Source: an uncultured Campylobacterales bacterium (GTDB lineage Bacteria > Campylobacterota > Campylobacteria > Campylobacterales > Arcobacteraceae). From it: a stretch of DNA of 64,000 bases. The stretch's first letter is position 1. Every line of letters begins with the position of its first letter. The translations under genes were made by a program, and so were the position numbers. The notes below the pieces were generated by a model. That model did not search any database and was not told the origin of the DNA. It worked only from the letters and a program-made list of their open reading frames with translations. The stretch spans positions 124,001-188,000 of the forward strand of contig CANLWY010000002.1 in NCBI GenBank assembly GCA_947494995.1. The letters are read 5' to 3'. This document shows, in pieces, positions 24,807 through 34,710 of the stretch.

Positions 24807-26501
24807 ATGAGAATAACTGGCGCAAAAATGGTTACTGAATCATTAAAAGAGGAAGGGGTAGATGTAGTATTTGGATACCCTGGTGGCGCTATTATGAATG
24901 TCTATGACGAAATTTATAAACAGAGTTTTTTTCAACATATTTTAACAAGACATGAGCAAGCTGCGATTCATGCTGCTGAAGGGTACGCAAAATCTACAGG
25001 GAAGGTAGGTGTTGCAATTGTAACTTCAGGACCAGGATTTACTAATGCTGTTACAGGTTTAGCTGATGCATATATGGATTCAATTCCATTAGTTGTTATC
25101 TCGGGACAGGTTCCAACTACAATTATTGGAACTGATGGTTTCCAAGAGATTGATGCAGTAGGTATTTCAAGACCATGTACAAAGCATAACTATTTAGTAA
25201 ATAAAATTGAGGATTTACCAAGAATTATAAAAGAGGCATTTCATATAGCAAATAGTGGACGACCAGGTCCAGTGCATATTGATATTCCAAAAGATATTAC
25301 AGCAGAAGTTGCAAATTTTGAATATCCAAAAGAAGTTAATATACCAACATATAAGCCAACAGTAAAATATAATAAAAGACAATTAAAAAAAGCAATGGAT
25401 GCTATTGCAAAAGCAAAAAAACCATTACTTTATGTTGGTGGTGGAGCAATATTATCTAATTGTGCATATGAGATTAGAGAGTTTGCAGAAAAAGCAAATA
25501 TTCCAGTAGTAGAGACTCTTATGGCTAGAGGAGTTATGGGTCATGATCATGAGTTATTAATTGGAATGCTTGGAATGCATGGAGAATTTGCTGCAAATAT
25601 GGCAGCTCATGATACTGATTGTATGATTTCATTAGGTGCAAGATTTGATGATAGGGTTACAGGAAGATTAGATGAATTTGCTAAAAAAGCAAAGGTAATT
25701 CATGTTGATATTGATCCTGCTTCAATTGCAAAACTTGTAGATACAAACTTTCCAATAGTTGGAGACCTTAAGGTCACAGTTGAAGGGATGATTGAATCTG
25801 CAAAAGATATTGAATTTAATGATTATACTAACTGGGTATCGTTACTTAAAGATTATAGAGAAAAAGAGCCTTTAAGATATAACGATTCTGATGCAACTAT
25901 CAAGCCTCAGTGGGTTATTGAAAGAGTTGGACAGTTATTAGGTGAAAATGCGATTATCTCTACAGATGTTGGACAGCACCAAATGTGGACAGCACAATTT
26001 TACCCATTCTCTTTTCCAAGACAGTTTAATACTTCAGGTGGATTAGGAACTATGGGATTTGGACTTCCAGGAGCAATGGGTGTTGCACGTGGAAACACAG
26101 ATAAGGTATCTATAAACTTTACTGGTGATGGTTCAATTTTAATGAATATTCAAGAGCTTATGACTTGTGTAGAATCAAATCTACCAGTAATTAATATTGT
26201 TTTAAATAATAATTATCTTGGAATGGTAAGACAGTGGCAAACACTATTCTATGAAAACAGACTTTCTGAGACTGATTTGTCTATGCAACCAGACTTTAAA
26301 ATGCTTTCAGAATCTTTTGGAGGAGTTGGATATAGAGTATCTACTAAAGCTGAATTTGATGCAGCGTTGAATGATGCAATTGAGAAGAAAAAAGTAGCAA
26401 TGATTGATGTTGTTGTTGCAAGAGACGAGATTGTATTACCAATGGTTCCAAATGGACATGCATTAAATGAGATGACACTTTTAGGAGATAGCAATGAATA
26501 A
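24807..26501 (+). CDS. ilvB: Acetolactate synthase large subunit
   Basis: A 564-aa ThDP- and FAD-dependent enzyme that makes acetolactate and acetohydroxybutyrate, the first shared step of valine, leucine and isoleucine synthesis. The catalytic Glu50 lies in RHEQAAIHAAEGYA; the ThDP motif is GDGSILMNIQELMTCVESNLPVINIVLNNNY split across about 435-470; SGPGFTNAVTGLADA is typical. The ribosome binding site is GGGAG. The stop overlaps the ilvN start by 8 bp, so the two subunits are translationally coupled. No attenuator leader peptide is evident upstream. Confidence 0.93.
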   Translation: MRITGAKMVTESLKEEGVDVVFGYPGGAIMNVYDEIYKQSFFQHILTRHEQAAIHAAEGYAKSTGKVGVAIVTSGPGFTNAVTGLADAYMDSIPLVVISGQVPTTIIGTDGFQEIDAVGISRPCTKHNYLVNKIEDLPRIIKEAFHIANSGRPGPVHIDIPKDITAEVANFEYPKEVNIPTYKPTVKYNKRQLKKAMDAIAKAKKPLLYVGGGAILSNCAYEIREFAEKANIPVVETLMARGVMGHDHELLIGMLGMHGEFAANMAAHDTDCMISLGARFDDRVTGRLDEFAKKAKVIHVDIDPASIAKLVDTNFPIVGDLKVTVEGMIESAKDIEFNDYTNWVSLLKDYREKEPLRYNDSDATIKPQWVIERVGQLLGENAIISTDVGQHQMWTAQFYPFSFPRQFNTSGGLGTMGFGLPGAMGVARGNTDKVSINFTGDGSILMNIQELMTCVESNLPVINIVLNNNYLGMVRQWQTLFYENRLSETDLSMQPDFKMLSESFGGVGYRVSTKAEFDAALNDAIEKKKVAMIDVVVARDEIVLPMVPNGHALNEMTLLGDSNE

Positions 26502-26994
26502 TTTTAACCACTATTATGATACAGAAACAACAAGACAGGTTATCTCTGTAATTGTTATAAATGAACACAATGTTTTATCAAGAATTGTTGGTCTGTTTTC
26601 AGCTAGAGGATATAATATTGATTCTTTAACTGTAGCTCCAATTTCTGGTACTGAATACTCTAGAATGACTATTGTAACAACTGGAGATAAAAGAGTTATT
26701 GACCAGATTGTTAAGCAATTGAATAAGTTAATACCTGTATTAAGAGTTAACGAACATAGAGATGTTATAGAAAAAGAGACAGTTTTAATTAAAATACCAA
26801 TTGACCAGCCTCTTAGTGACATTGAAGTTATTGCTAAGGCTTATAATGGACATATTCAAAATGTTACAGAAGATGCCATTGTAATTTCTGCAACAGATGA
26901 ACCATATAGAATTGCAAACTTTACGAATATTATGAATAAAAAGTTTAAGCCACTTGAAGTAGTAAAAAGTGGTGTAGTAGCTATGGAAAGATAA
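26494..26994 (+). CDS. ilvN: Acetolactate synthase small (regulatory) subunit
   Basis: A 166-aa regulatory subunit. The N-terminal ACT domain reads VISVIVINEHNVLSRIVGLFSARGYNI followed by SLTVAPI, with the valine-binding loop expected there; the C-terminal ACT-like half starts near 85 (RDVIEKETVLIKI). It confers valine feedback on IlvB. Its stop codon is part of the terminator hairpin that follows. Confidence 0.92.
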   Translation: MNNFNHYYDTETTRQVISVIVINEHNVLSRIVGLFSARGYNIDSLTVAPISGTEYSRMTIVTTGDKRVIDQIVKQLNKLIPVLRVNEHRDVIEKETVLIKIPIDQPLSDIEVIAKAYNGHIQNVTEDAIVISATDEPYRIANFTNIMNKKFKPLEVVKSGVVAMER

Positions 26995-27017
26995 GAGAGT
27001 TTTCTCTTATCTTTTTT
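26987..27017 (+). terminator. Rho-independent terminator of ilvBN
   Basis: A perfect 12-bp stem (26987-26998 with 27003-27014, GTTT loop) is followed by T residues. The ilvN stop codon lies within the 5' arm. Confidence 0.85.
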
Positions 27018-27037
27018 ATCGAATTGAAGGATAGATT

Positions 27038-27985
27038 TTGAAACTTGAAGAGGTAGCAAAAGCTTTAGAAATTGATTGTGAAAGTACAATTGAAATTTCA
27101 GGATTAAATACACTTATTGACTCAAACGAAAACGAACTAACATTTTTAGAAAATAAAAAATATATAAATGATTTAAAAAATACAAAAGCAGCAGCGGTAT
27201 TAGTAAAAGAGGAGTTTGCAACGCAAGTTCCAAGTGGTACAATTGCCTTAATATGTGAAGAACCATATTTAAAACTAGCATATGCATCTAAACTTTTTGC
27301 TCCTAATGTAGTGGAAAAAGAAGGTGAAGAGTGTATAGTTGGTGAAGATACAATAATACAAGATAATGTATATTTAGGAAAAGATTCAATCATTGGTTCA
27401 GACTGTACTATTATGGCTGGTGCTTTTATTGGTGATAATGTAAATATAGGTGATAATACTATAATATATCCAAATGTAACTGTCTATAGAGATTGTAAGA
27501 TAGGAAATGATTGTATAATTCATGCGGGGACTGTTATTGGAAGTGACGGATTTGGTTTTGCTAATACAAAAACTGGAAAATATATAAAAATCTACCAAAA
27601 TGGAAATGTTATTATAGGAAATGATGTTGAAATTGGTGGAAACTGTTCTATTGATAGAGCTGTTTTTAAATCTACCATAATCTCTGATGGTTGCCGATTA
27701 GATAATTTAATTCATATTGCACATAATTGTAAATTAGGTCATGGTTGTATCTTAACTGGTCAAGTTGGACTTTCAGGCTCTACTACACTTCATGAATATG
27801 TAATAATGGGTGGACAAAGTGCAGCCGCAGGACATCTCGAAATTGCTCCTTTTACTACAATTGCCGCTCGTGGTGGAGTTACAAAAACAATAAGTGAACC
27901 TAAAAAACAATGGGCAGGTTTCCCTTTAATGGAACATAGATCTTGGTTAAAACTTCAAGGTAAAATTGCAAAATTATTAAAATAA
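27038..27985 (+). CDS. lpxD: UDP-3-O-acylglucosamine N-acyltransferase
   Basis: A 315-aa cytoplasmic enzyme that adds the N-linked acyl chain in lipid A synthesis. The N-terminal uridine-binding part is about 1-95 (LTFLENKKYINDLKNTKAAAVLV). A left-handed beta-helix of hexapeptide repeats follows (IIQDNV, IGSDCT, IGDNVN and so on), with the catalytic histidine in NLIHIAHNCKLG. The C-terminal KQWAGFPLMEHRSWLK closes the family pattern. The start is TTG, preceded by GAAGGA. The ftsK frame begins almost at its stop codon. Confidence 0.92.
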   Translation: MKLEEVAKALEIDCESTIEISGLNTLIDSNENELTFLENKKYINDLKNTKAAAVLVKEEFATQVPSGTIALICEEPYLKLAYASKLFAPNVVEKEGEECIVGEDTIIQDNVYLGKDSIIGSDCTIMAGAFIGDNVNIGDNTIIYPNVTVYRDCKIGNDCIIHAGTVIGSDGFGFANTKTGKYIKIYQNGNVIIGNDVEIGGNCSIDRAVFKSTIISDGCRLDNLIHIAHNCKLGHGCILTGQVGLSGSTTLHEYVIMGGQSAAAGHLEIAPFTTIAARGGVTKTISEPKKQWAGFPLMEHRSWLKLQGKIAKLLK

Positions 27986-28079
27986 AGGCTTTAAAATAGT
28001 TAAAAAAATATCATCTCTAATTTTTCTTTTTATAATTATATATTTTGAATATGCTACTTTTATAGGAGATAAAACTAGT

Positions 28080-30242
28080 GTGGGACAAATAGGCTCACTT
28101 TTTGCTGGTTTTTCCCATAAAAATTTTGGTTTACTATCTTATGTATATCTGTTTTTATTTTTATATCCTTTATATATAATCAATTTTAAAGAGCAGTTTG
28201 ATTGGAAAGATTTTACAGTAAAGGTAACTGCTGTTTTATTATTGTTGATTACATTATTAACTTTTCAATCTTTAGTAGTACAAAAAGGTATATATAGTGG
28301 CGATATAGGTAATTTTATAATAGATGCCATGTTCCCATTTATTGGACTTGCAGGCTTATGGATATTTGTATTAATAGGAGCTATAATCTCTTCTTTGATT
28401 CTTTTTGAGGATTCTAATATTAAGCTTGACCCTAAAAAACTTGTACCAAAGTTTAAAAAAACTGATAGTTTAAATAACCTAAAAAGAATAGAAAATAAAA
28501 AAAGACAAAAAAGAATTAAAAAAACAGAGAAAAAACCAGTTGAAACTGTAACAGTAAAAGAAGAGGGTAATATAGCTGAAATTGTTATTGAAGATTCACA
28601 AGAGAGTAGTATTACTCAAATAGAAGTTGATGATTTAAATATTATAAATCTTGAACAATCAGAGAATATAAAGGAAGATGTTTCTTCTCTTGAACCAATA
28701 ATTGAAGATATAGAAGATGCTATATTAGAAAATAGTGAGGAGAATTTAGCTTCACATGGTGTTATAGTAGATGAATTAGAAGAGAATAAAAAACTACTTG
28801 ATGAAATAGAATTAGGAAAAACAGAAAAACCAAAGGATTTTGAACTTCCTTCAACTAATTTTTTTCAATCAGCTCCAAAAGAAAAGAAGTCAAAGATTTC
28901 TGAATCACAAATAGATAAAAAAATAGAAGATTTATTAGAAAAACTTCTTATGTTTAAAATTGAAGGTGATGTAGTAAGAACTTATACTGGTCCTGTAGTT
29001 ACAACTTTTGAGTTTAAACCAGCTCCTAATGTAAAAGTTTCTAAGATTCTTAATTTACAAGATGATTTAGCAATGGCTCTTAAGGCTCAAACAATTAGAA
29101 TTCAAGCTCCAATCCCTGGAAAAGATGTTGTAGGTATTGAAGTTCCAAATGATGATATGCAAACGATTTATATAAAAGAGCTTTTAGAGAGTGAAATCTT
29201 CCAAAATGCAAAATCTCCTTTAACAATGATTTTAGGTAAAGATATAGTTGGAAAACCTTTTGTAACAGATCTTAAAAAGCTTCCACATTTACTAATAGCT
29301 GGTACAACTGGTTCTGGAAAGTCTGTTGGTATTAATGCAATGATTTTATCACTTTTATATAAGAACTCTCCAGATAATTTAAGACTTGTAATGATTGATC
29401 CAAAGATGTTAGAGTTTTCTATGTATAATGAAATACCTCATCTTTTAACTCCTGTAATTACAAAGCCAACAGATGCGATCAATGCTTTATCAAATATGGT
29501 TGGAGAAATGGAGAGACGTTATACTCTTATGTCTCAAACAAAAACTAAAAATATTGAATCTTATAATGAAAAAGCAAAAAAAGAGGGCTTTGATAAGATT
29601 CCTTATATAGTAGTTGTAATTGATGAATTAGCAGATTTAATGATGACAAGTGGAAAAGATGTTGAATTATCAATTGCAAGACTTGCACAAATGGCAAGAG
29701 CTTCTGGTATTCACTTAATAGTTGCAACTCAAAGACCATCAGTAGATGTTGTAACCGGTCTTATTAAAGCAAATCTTCCAAGTAGATTGTCTTATAAAGT
29801 AGGACAGAAGGTAGATTCAAAAATTATTTTAGATTCTTTAGGTGCTGAATCACTTCTAGGACGTGGAGATATGTTATTTACACCTCCTGGAATGTCTGGG
29901 CTAGTTAGAATTCATGCTCCGTGGTCTATGGAAACAGAAATAGAGTCTGTGGTAGATTTTTTAAAAGAGCAAAGAGAAGTTGAATATGATATGAATTTTG
30001 TAAAAGATAAAGCAAATTCATCTTCTGGTACTTCAAGTGAAAACTCTGATTTAGGGGATTTAGATGAAATGTATGAAGATGCAAGAGATGTTGTTTTAAA
30101 TGATAAAAAAACTTCAATTTCTTATATTCAAAGAAAATTAAGAATCGGATATAACAGAGCAGCTACTATTGTAGAACAGCTAGAAAAGACTGGTGTACTA
30201 TCAGAACCAAATGCAAAAGGGAACCGTGAAATTTTAATTTAG
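28080..30242 (+). CDS. ftsK: DNA translocase FtsK (true start probably upstream)
   Basis: A division-site DNA pump that moves chromosome ends before septation. From the GTG at 28080 it is 720 aa with three membrane helices (about 22-41, 53-72, 88-112), an acidic linker (about 120-270), the RecA-like motor with Walker A GTTGSGKSVGINAM (about 408) and Walker B VVVIDELADLM (about 510), and a C-terminal gamma domain (SYIQRKLRIGYNRAATIVEQL). The frame is open upstream to 27981 and codes a further hydrophobic helix (VKKISSLIFLFIIIYF), which would give the usual four. No ATG, GTG or TTG exists there; ATA at 27996, seven bases after AAAGG, fits best. XerH is the expected partner. Confidence 0.92.
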   Translation: MGQIGSLFAGFSHKNFGLLSYVYLFLFLYPLYIINFKEQFDWKDFTVKVTAVLLLLITLLTFQSLVVQKGIYSGDIGNFIIDAMFPFIGLAGLWIFVLIGAIISSLILFEDSNIKLDPKKLVPKFKKTDSLNNLKRIENKKRQKRIKKTEKKPVETVTVKEEGNIAEIVIEDSQESSITQIEVDDLNIINLEQSENIKEDVSSLEPIIEDIEDAILENSEENLASHGVIVDELEENKKLLDEIELGKTEKPKDFELPSTNFFQSAPKEKKSKISESQIDKKIEDLLEKLLMFKIEGDVVRTYTGPVVTTFEFKPAPNVKVSKILNLQDDLAMALKAQTIRIQAPIPGKDVVGIEVPNDDMQTIYIKELLESEIFQNAKSPLTMILGKDIVGKPFVTDLKKLPHLLIAGTTGSGKSVGINAMILSLLYKNSPDNLRLVMIDPKMLEFSMYNEIPHLLTPVITKPTDAINALSNMVGEMERRYTLMSQTKTKNIESYNEKAKKEGFDKIPYIVVVIDELADLMMTSGKDVELSIARLAQMARASGIHLIVATQRPSVDVVTGLIKANLPSRLSYKVGQKVDSKIILDSLGAESLLGRGDMLFTPPGMSGLVRIHAPWSMETEIESVVDFLKEQREVEYDMNFVKDKANSSSGTSSENSDLGDLDEMYEDARDVVLNDKKTSISYIQRKLRIGYNRAATIVEQLEKTGVLSEPNAKGNREILI

Positions 30243-30365
30243 CGGTTTCTTTAAATACTAAAAAATCTTTTTATTAAATTATTTTTTAAAACTACAAGAT
30301 ATAAATCCTCCTTTTATTTTTATTATGTTAAAATATCTTTATTATAATAAGCAAAGGAGTATGTT

Positions 30366-30908
30366 ATGAATACAAGTATTGTAGGAAGACACATAGAATT
30401 AACTGAACCAATTAAAGATTATATTAATAGTTCGGTAGAGATTTTTAAAAAATATAATTTAGATATTATATCTGTAAACTCAATTATCTCGCAAGAAGAA
30501 AAAAACGGTAGAAAAGCATTTACATTTGAATTTACTTTAAATATTGCTCACTTAGATACAGTAGTTGTAAAACAAAAAGATAAAGATTTATATTCTGCAA
30601 TTGATATTGCAGTAGATAGAGTTTCTAAGGTTTTAAGAAGACATCATGACAAAATCACTGCTCATAAAGCTACTAAGCTTACAGAAGTTACAGCAGCTGA
30701 AATGGAAGATGAAATTGCAAACGAATTAGAAAAGTTAGATTCTGAAATTTTCCCAGTAAGATTAACTTCTTACAAACCAATAGATATTGAAGAAGCATTA
30801 GAGGATTTAAAAGGTTCTGATGCTCAATTTAAAGTATTCTATGATAAAGATGATAATATGAGAGTATTATATAAATCTTCTGATGAAGGAAAATTTGGAT
30901 TATACTAA
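30366..30908 (+). CDS. hpf: Ribosome hibernation promoting factor, long form
   Basis: A 180-aa protein that binds the small subunit and promotes 100S dimers in stationary phase. The N-terminal domain (about 1-100) opens NTSIVGRHIELTEPIKDYI and includes RVSKVLRRHHDKITAHKA. The C-terminal dimerisation domain (about 125-180) shows FPVRLTSYKPIDIEEALEDL and FYDKDDNMRVLYKSSDEGKFGLY. It is a single gene with a strong ribosome binding site (AAGGAG), its own AT-rich promoter and a clear terminator. Confidence 0.9.
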   Translation: MNTSIVGRHIELTEPIKDYINSSVEIFKKYNLDIISVNSIISQEEKNGRKAFTFEFTLNIAHLDTVVVKQKDKDLYSAIDIAVDRVSKVLRRHHDKITAHKATKLTEVTAAEMEDEIANELEKLDSEIFPVRLTSYKPIDIEEALEDLKGSDAQFKVFYDKDDNMRVLYKSSDEGKFGLY

Positions 30909-30928
30909 TAGTATATTTTCAAATATAC

Positions 30929-30960
30929 AAAGGTATTAGCTTTTTAGCTAATACCTTTTT
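30929..30960 (+). terminator. Rho-independent terminator of hpf
   Basis: A perfect 13-bp stem (30929-30941 with 30946-30958, TTTT loop) ends in a T run. Confidence 0.88.
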
Positions 30961-30983
30961 TAATTTTATAGGAAAACACTTTA

Positions 30984-32417
30984 ATGAATACAGAACTTAA
31001 AAAAATTGCACTTATTGGTCAACCAAATGTTGGTAAATCATCACTTTTTAATAGAATTGCAAAAAAAAGAATAGCTATTGTTTCTGACTTAGCTGGTACA
31101 ACTAGAGATATAAGAAGACATGAAGTTGAGATTATAGACAGAGATGCTCTAATGCTTGACACAGGTGGTATTGATGAAACTAATGATGCAATATTTTCAA
31201 ATGTAAAAAGAAAAGCAATTGAAACTGCAAAAGAGGCTGATATAATACTTTTTATGGTAGATGGTAAAAAAATACCTGATGATAAAGATAAAGAACTATT
31301 TTATGAGCTTCAAGATTTAGGTAAGAAGTTAGCATTAGTTGTAAATAAAATTGATAATGACAAAGAGAAAGATGAAAGACTTTGGTCTTTTTATGAATTT
31401 GGAATAGACCAAGATAGTCTATTTGGAATCTCTGTATCTCATAACAGAGGAACAAAATCACTTTTTGAATGGATTTGGGCACAACTTCCTCCAAGAGTAG
31501 AGGAAGAAGAGTTAGTTATTGAAGAGGATGATGACGATTATTTAGAAGATTTTTTAGATCCAATTGAAGATATTAATGAACAAGCAGATTTTCAAGATGA
31601 TGGTGAAATTAGAGTAGCTATTATAGGTCGTGTTAATGTAGGAAAGTCTTCAATCCTAAATGCGCTTGTAGGAGCAGAACGTTCAGTTGTATCTCCAATA
31701 GCTGGAACAACTATTGATCCAGTAGATGAATCTTTTGAATATAAAGATAAAAATATTACTTTTGTTGATACTGCGGGTTTAAGAAGACGTGGGCGAATTG
31801 AAGGAATTGAAAAATTTGCTTTAATGAGAACAAAAGAGATGCTAGAGAAAGCAAACTTAGCACTTGTAGTTCTTGATGCTTCTGAAGAACTTGTTGATTT
31901 AGATGAAAAAATTGCTGGATTAGTTGATGAATATGGACTAGGAACTATTGTTGTTTTAAATAAATGGGATGAGAATAGAGATGACTTTGATATAATTGAA
32001 GAGAAGGTTAGATCTAAGTTTAAGTTTTTATATTTTGCTCCTATTATTGCAGTTTCTGCAAAAACAGGTAGAAGTATTGATAGATTAAAAGATAAACTTG
32101 TAGAGATTTATGATAATTATGCTCAAAGAATTCCAACTTCAGAGCTTAATAGAGTTATTGAAAAAGCAGTTATGCGACATGCTCTTCCAAGTCCTGCTGG
32201 AAATTATCTTAGAATCTACTTTTCGACACAATTTGAAACAAAACCTCCTAGAATTGCATTGATTATGAATAAACCTAGGCTTTTACACTTCTCTTATAAA
32301 AGATATTTGATAAACTTCTTAAGAGATAATATAAACTTTGAAGGTACACCTATTCATGTAGTAACAAGAAAAAAAGGTGAAAGAGAGTTTAAAGAGGAAG
32401 AAATAGAAGAATTTTAA
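30984..32417 (+). CDS. der: Ribosome-assembly GTPase Der (EngA)
   Basis: A 477-aa GTPase with two tandem G domains, needed for maturing the 50S subunit. Domain 1: GQPNVGKSSLFNRI (about 12-25), DTGGID, NKID. Domain 2: GRVNVGKSSILNALV (about 214-228), DTAGLRRRGR, NKWD. A KH-like C-terminal domain follows (LPSPAGNYLRIYFSTQ). An acidic linker (EEEELVIEEDDDDYLEDFLD split between the domains) joins the G domains. It lies just after the hpf terminator; a SulP gene follows 21 bp later. Confidence 0.94.
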   Translation: MNTELKKIALIGQPNVGKSSLFNRIAKKRIAIVSDLAGTTRDIRRHEVEIIDRDALMLDTGGIDETNDAIFSNVKRKAIETAKEADIILFMVDGKKIPDDKDKELFYELQDLGKKLALVVNKIDNDKEKDERLWSFYEFGIDQDSLFGISVSHNRGTKSLFEWIWAQLPPRVEEEELVIEEDDDDYLEDFLDPIEDINEQADFQDDGEIRVAIIGRVNVGKSSILNALVGAERSVVSPIAGTTIDPVDESFEYKDKNITFVDTAGLRRRGRIEGIEKFALMRTKEMLEKANLALVVLDASEELVDLDEKIAGLVDEYGLGTIVVLNKWDENRDDFDIIEEKVRSKFKFLYFAPIIAVSAKTGRSIDRLKDKLVEIYDNYAQRIPTSELNRVIEKAVMRHALPSPAGNYLRIYFSTQFETKPPRIALIMNKPRLLHFSYKRYLINFLRDNINFEGTPIHVVTRKKGEREFKEEEIEEF

Positions 32418-32438
32418 TCCTTTAGGAGGATATCTGTT

Positions 32439-34043
32439 TTGATAAAAGTTAATACTCTAAAAAATGATATCTTTGGTGGTGTTACTGCTGCAGTTGTGGC
32501 TTTACCTTTAGCATTAGCTTTTGGTGTTGCAAGTGGAGCAGGTGCAACTGCTGGATTATATGGAGCAATCATCTTAGGATTTTTTGCTTCACTTTTTGGT
32601 GGCACCTCCACTCAAATCTCAGGACCAACGGGTCCTATGACAGTTATAACGGCAACTGCTATAGTTTCATTTCAAAATGATTTTCAATCTGTGATTACTG
32701 TAATCTTTTTAGCAGGTTTAATTCAAATCTCTTTAGGTCTTGTAAAAATAGGGAAGTGGGTTAAATATATTCCATATCCAGTCATTTCTGGTTTTATGAG
32801 TGGAATAGGAGTTATTATAATAATTCTACAAATAAACCCTTTTTTAGGTGTTGATTCTTATGGAACTGTTATGGAGACAGTTGTAAATTTAGGGAATACT
32901 TTACATTTAGCTCATGATGAGTCATTGATTTTAGCTTATATTACATTAGCTATTATGTTTCTTACTCCAAAAATTATAACAAAATATGTTCCTGCTGCTT
33001 TAATTGCCTTAGTTTTTGTTACATATTTTACAATTTTTATGGATTTTAATGTTCCTACTATAGGAGAGATTCCTATGAGTTTGCCAGAATTTACCTTACC
33101 TACAAGATTTGATATTTTACAATTGGATACTATTATTACTTTAGCTATTACCTTAGCTTTATTAGGTTCTATTGATACTTTATTGACATCATTAGTTGCA
33201 GACTCTATGACTAAGACAAAACATAAGCCTAATAAAGAGCTTATAGCACAAGGAATAGGAAATACACTTTGTTCTTTAGTTGGTGCAATTCCAGGAGCTG
33301 GAGCAACTATGAGAACGGTAATAAATATAAAAAGTGGAGGAACTACAAGAATATCAGGTATGGTTCATTCTCTTATGCTTTTACTTATAGTTTTATTTTT
33401 AGCCCCTTTAGCTTCGTTAATTCCCTTGTCAGTTCTTTCAGGTATATTAATAAAAGTAGGTTTTGATATTTTAGATTACAAGTTTTTGAATATTTTAAGA
33501 AAAGTTTCAAAACATGATTTACTAATTATGATTACAGTATTTTTATTAACTGTTTTTGTAGATTTAATTATGGCTGTTGGAGCAGGAATAACTTTTGCTT
33601 CAATTCTTGCAATTTATAGAATTTCAAAAAATACAAGAATGCAAACAACAAATGCTATAAATAGAGTTAGTTTTGATATTGATGTTGAAAATAAAGAGAT
33701 ACAAATATTAAAAATTGATGGCTCTTTATTTTTTGGAACTGCTTCAGTTTTAGATAGAAAAATTGATAAAATTAAACCTTCAACAAGATTTATAGTTTTA
33801 GATTGCCTAAAAGTCTCTTTTTTAGATATCTCTGCAATTTTTATGATTGAAGAGATAATAAATAAATTAAAAGAGAAAAATATAAATGTTATACTTCTTT
33901 TAAGACATGCAGATAAAAGAAAAGTTTTAAATATAGACACTAATAAAGTCTTTAAAAATACAAATATTTATAATAATATTGATGGAGCAGTAAACTGTAT
34001 CCAAAAAAGAGCATATGAGGAAAAAACTTTAAAAAATGAATAA
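32439..34043 (+). CDS. Second SulP-family anion permease
   Basis: A 534-aa inner-membrane permease with a C-terminal STAS domain (about 410-525; VLDCLKVSFLDISAIFMIEE). The start region FGGVTAAVVALPLALAFGVAS and SGPTGPMTVI are family-typical, and NTLCSLVGAIPGAGATMRT marks the middle. In overall style it is closer to the bicarbonate/BicA-like branch than the first SulP of the window, but the substrate is not decided. The start is TTG with AGGAGG upstream. It overlaps hemD by 8 bp. Confidence 0.87.
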   Translation: MIKVNTLKNDIFGGVTAAVVALPLALAFGVASGAGATAGLYGAIILGFFASLFGGTSTQISGPTGPMTVITATAIVSFQNDFQSVITVIFLAGLIQISLGLVKIGKWVKYIPYPVISGFMSGIGVIIIILQINPFLGVDSYGTVMETVVNLGNTLHLAHDESLILAYITLAIMFLTPKIITKYVPAALIALVFVTYFTIFMDFNVPTIGEIPMSLPEFTLPTRFDILQLDTIITLAITLALLGSIDTLLTSLVADSMTKTKHKPNKELIAQGIGNTLCSLVGAIPGAGATMRTVINIKSGGTTRISGMVHSLMLLLIVLFLAPLASLIPLSVLSGILIKVGFDILDYKFLNILRKVSKHDLLIMITVFLLTVFVDLIMAVGAGITFASILAIYRISKNTRMQTTNAINRVSFDIDVENKEIQILKIDGSLFFGTASVLDRKIDKIKPSTRFIVLDCLKVSFLDISAIFMIEEIINKLKEKNINVILLLRHADKRKVLNIDTNKVFKNTNIYNNIDGAVNCIQKRAYEEKTLKNE

Positions 34044-34671
34044 GATATATTTATTAAATAATCAAAAATATGAGGGTGTAGAAAATTTAGAGGTTTTCAA
34101 AATTGAGTATATAGAAAATAAGCTTGACCTATCTAAATATGATGCATTATTAATCACTTCAAAAAATGCAGTTTATTCTTTAGATAGTTTTAATGAACAG
34201 TGGAAGAGTATCCCTTGTTTTGCAATTGCACCTAAAACAGCAAAGGTTATTGGGAAGTGTGGTGGAAAAGTTGAGTTTATAGGTTCAAGTGGACATGGAA
34301 ATGATTTTGCAAAAGAGTTAATTGAGAAATTAAAAAATAAGAAGGTTGTATACATAAGAGCAAAGAGTGTAGTCTCTAATTTAGTTCAAATACTAAATGA
34401 TAATAACATTGACGTAGATGAACTTATTACTTATAAAACAGTTTGTAATGATAAAATAACAACAGAGATTGAAAATAATTCAATTATTATATTTACTTCT
34501 CCTTCTAGTGTTAATTGTTTTTTTGAAAACTTTACTTGGAACAATAGCTTAAAAGCAATTGCTATAGGAAAAACAACTGCAAAATATATTCCAAAAGAAA
34601 TAAAGTATGAAATAAGTTCTAAAACTTCTATAGAAGAGTGTATAAAACTTGCAAAGATGGTTACTTTTTAA
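34036..34671 (+). CDS. hemD: Uroporphyrinogen-III synthase
   Basis: A 211-aa cytoplasmic enzyme that closes hydroxymethylbilane to uroporphyrinogen III in haem synthesis. The sequence is poorly conserved as usual for HemD, but the pattern is right: LLITSKNAVYSL, CFAIAPKTAKVI, VVYIRAKSVVSNL, ELITYKTV, IIFTSPSSVNCFF and AIAIGKTTAKYI. The gene overlaps the SulP gene, so the two are cotranscribed; the pairing has no clear functional sense. Confidence 0.85.
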   Translation: MNKIYLLNNQKYEGVENLEVFKIEYIENKLDLSKYDALLITSKNAVYSLDSFNEQWKSIPCFAIAPKTAKVIGKCGGKVEFIGSSGHGNDFAKELIEKLKNKKVVYIRAKSVVSNLVQILNDNNIDVDELITYKTVCNDKITTEIENNSIIIFTSPSSVNCFFENFTWNNSLKAIAIGKTTAKYIPKEIKYEISSKTSIEECIKLAKMVTF

Positions 34672-34710
34672 TGTTTTATTTAAAGATAATTAGATAAAAT
34701 TAATGATATC

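Noticed and set aside
26249-27393. Several overlapping minus-strand open frames across ilvB, ilvN and lpxD
   Set aside because: All are antisense to well-identified genes, lack ribosome binding sites and have low-complexity composition.
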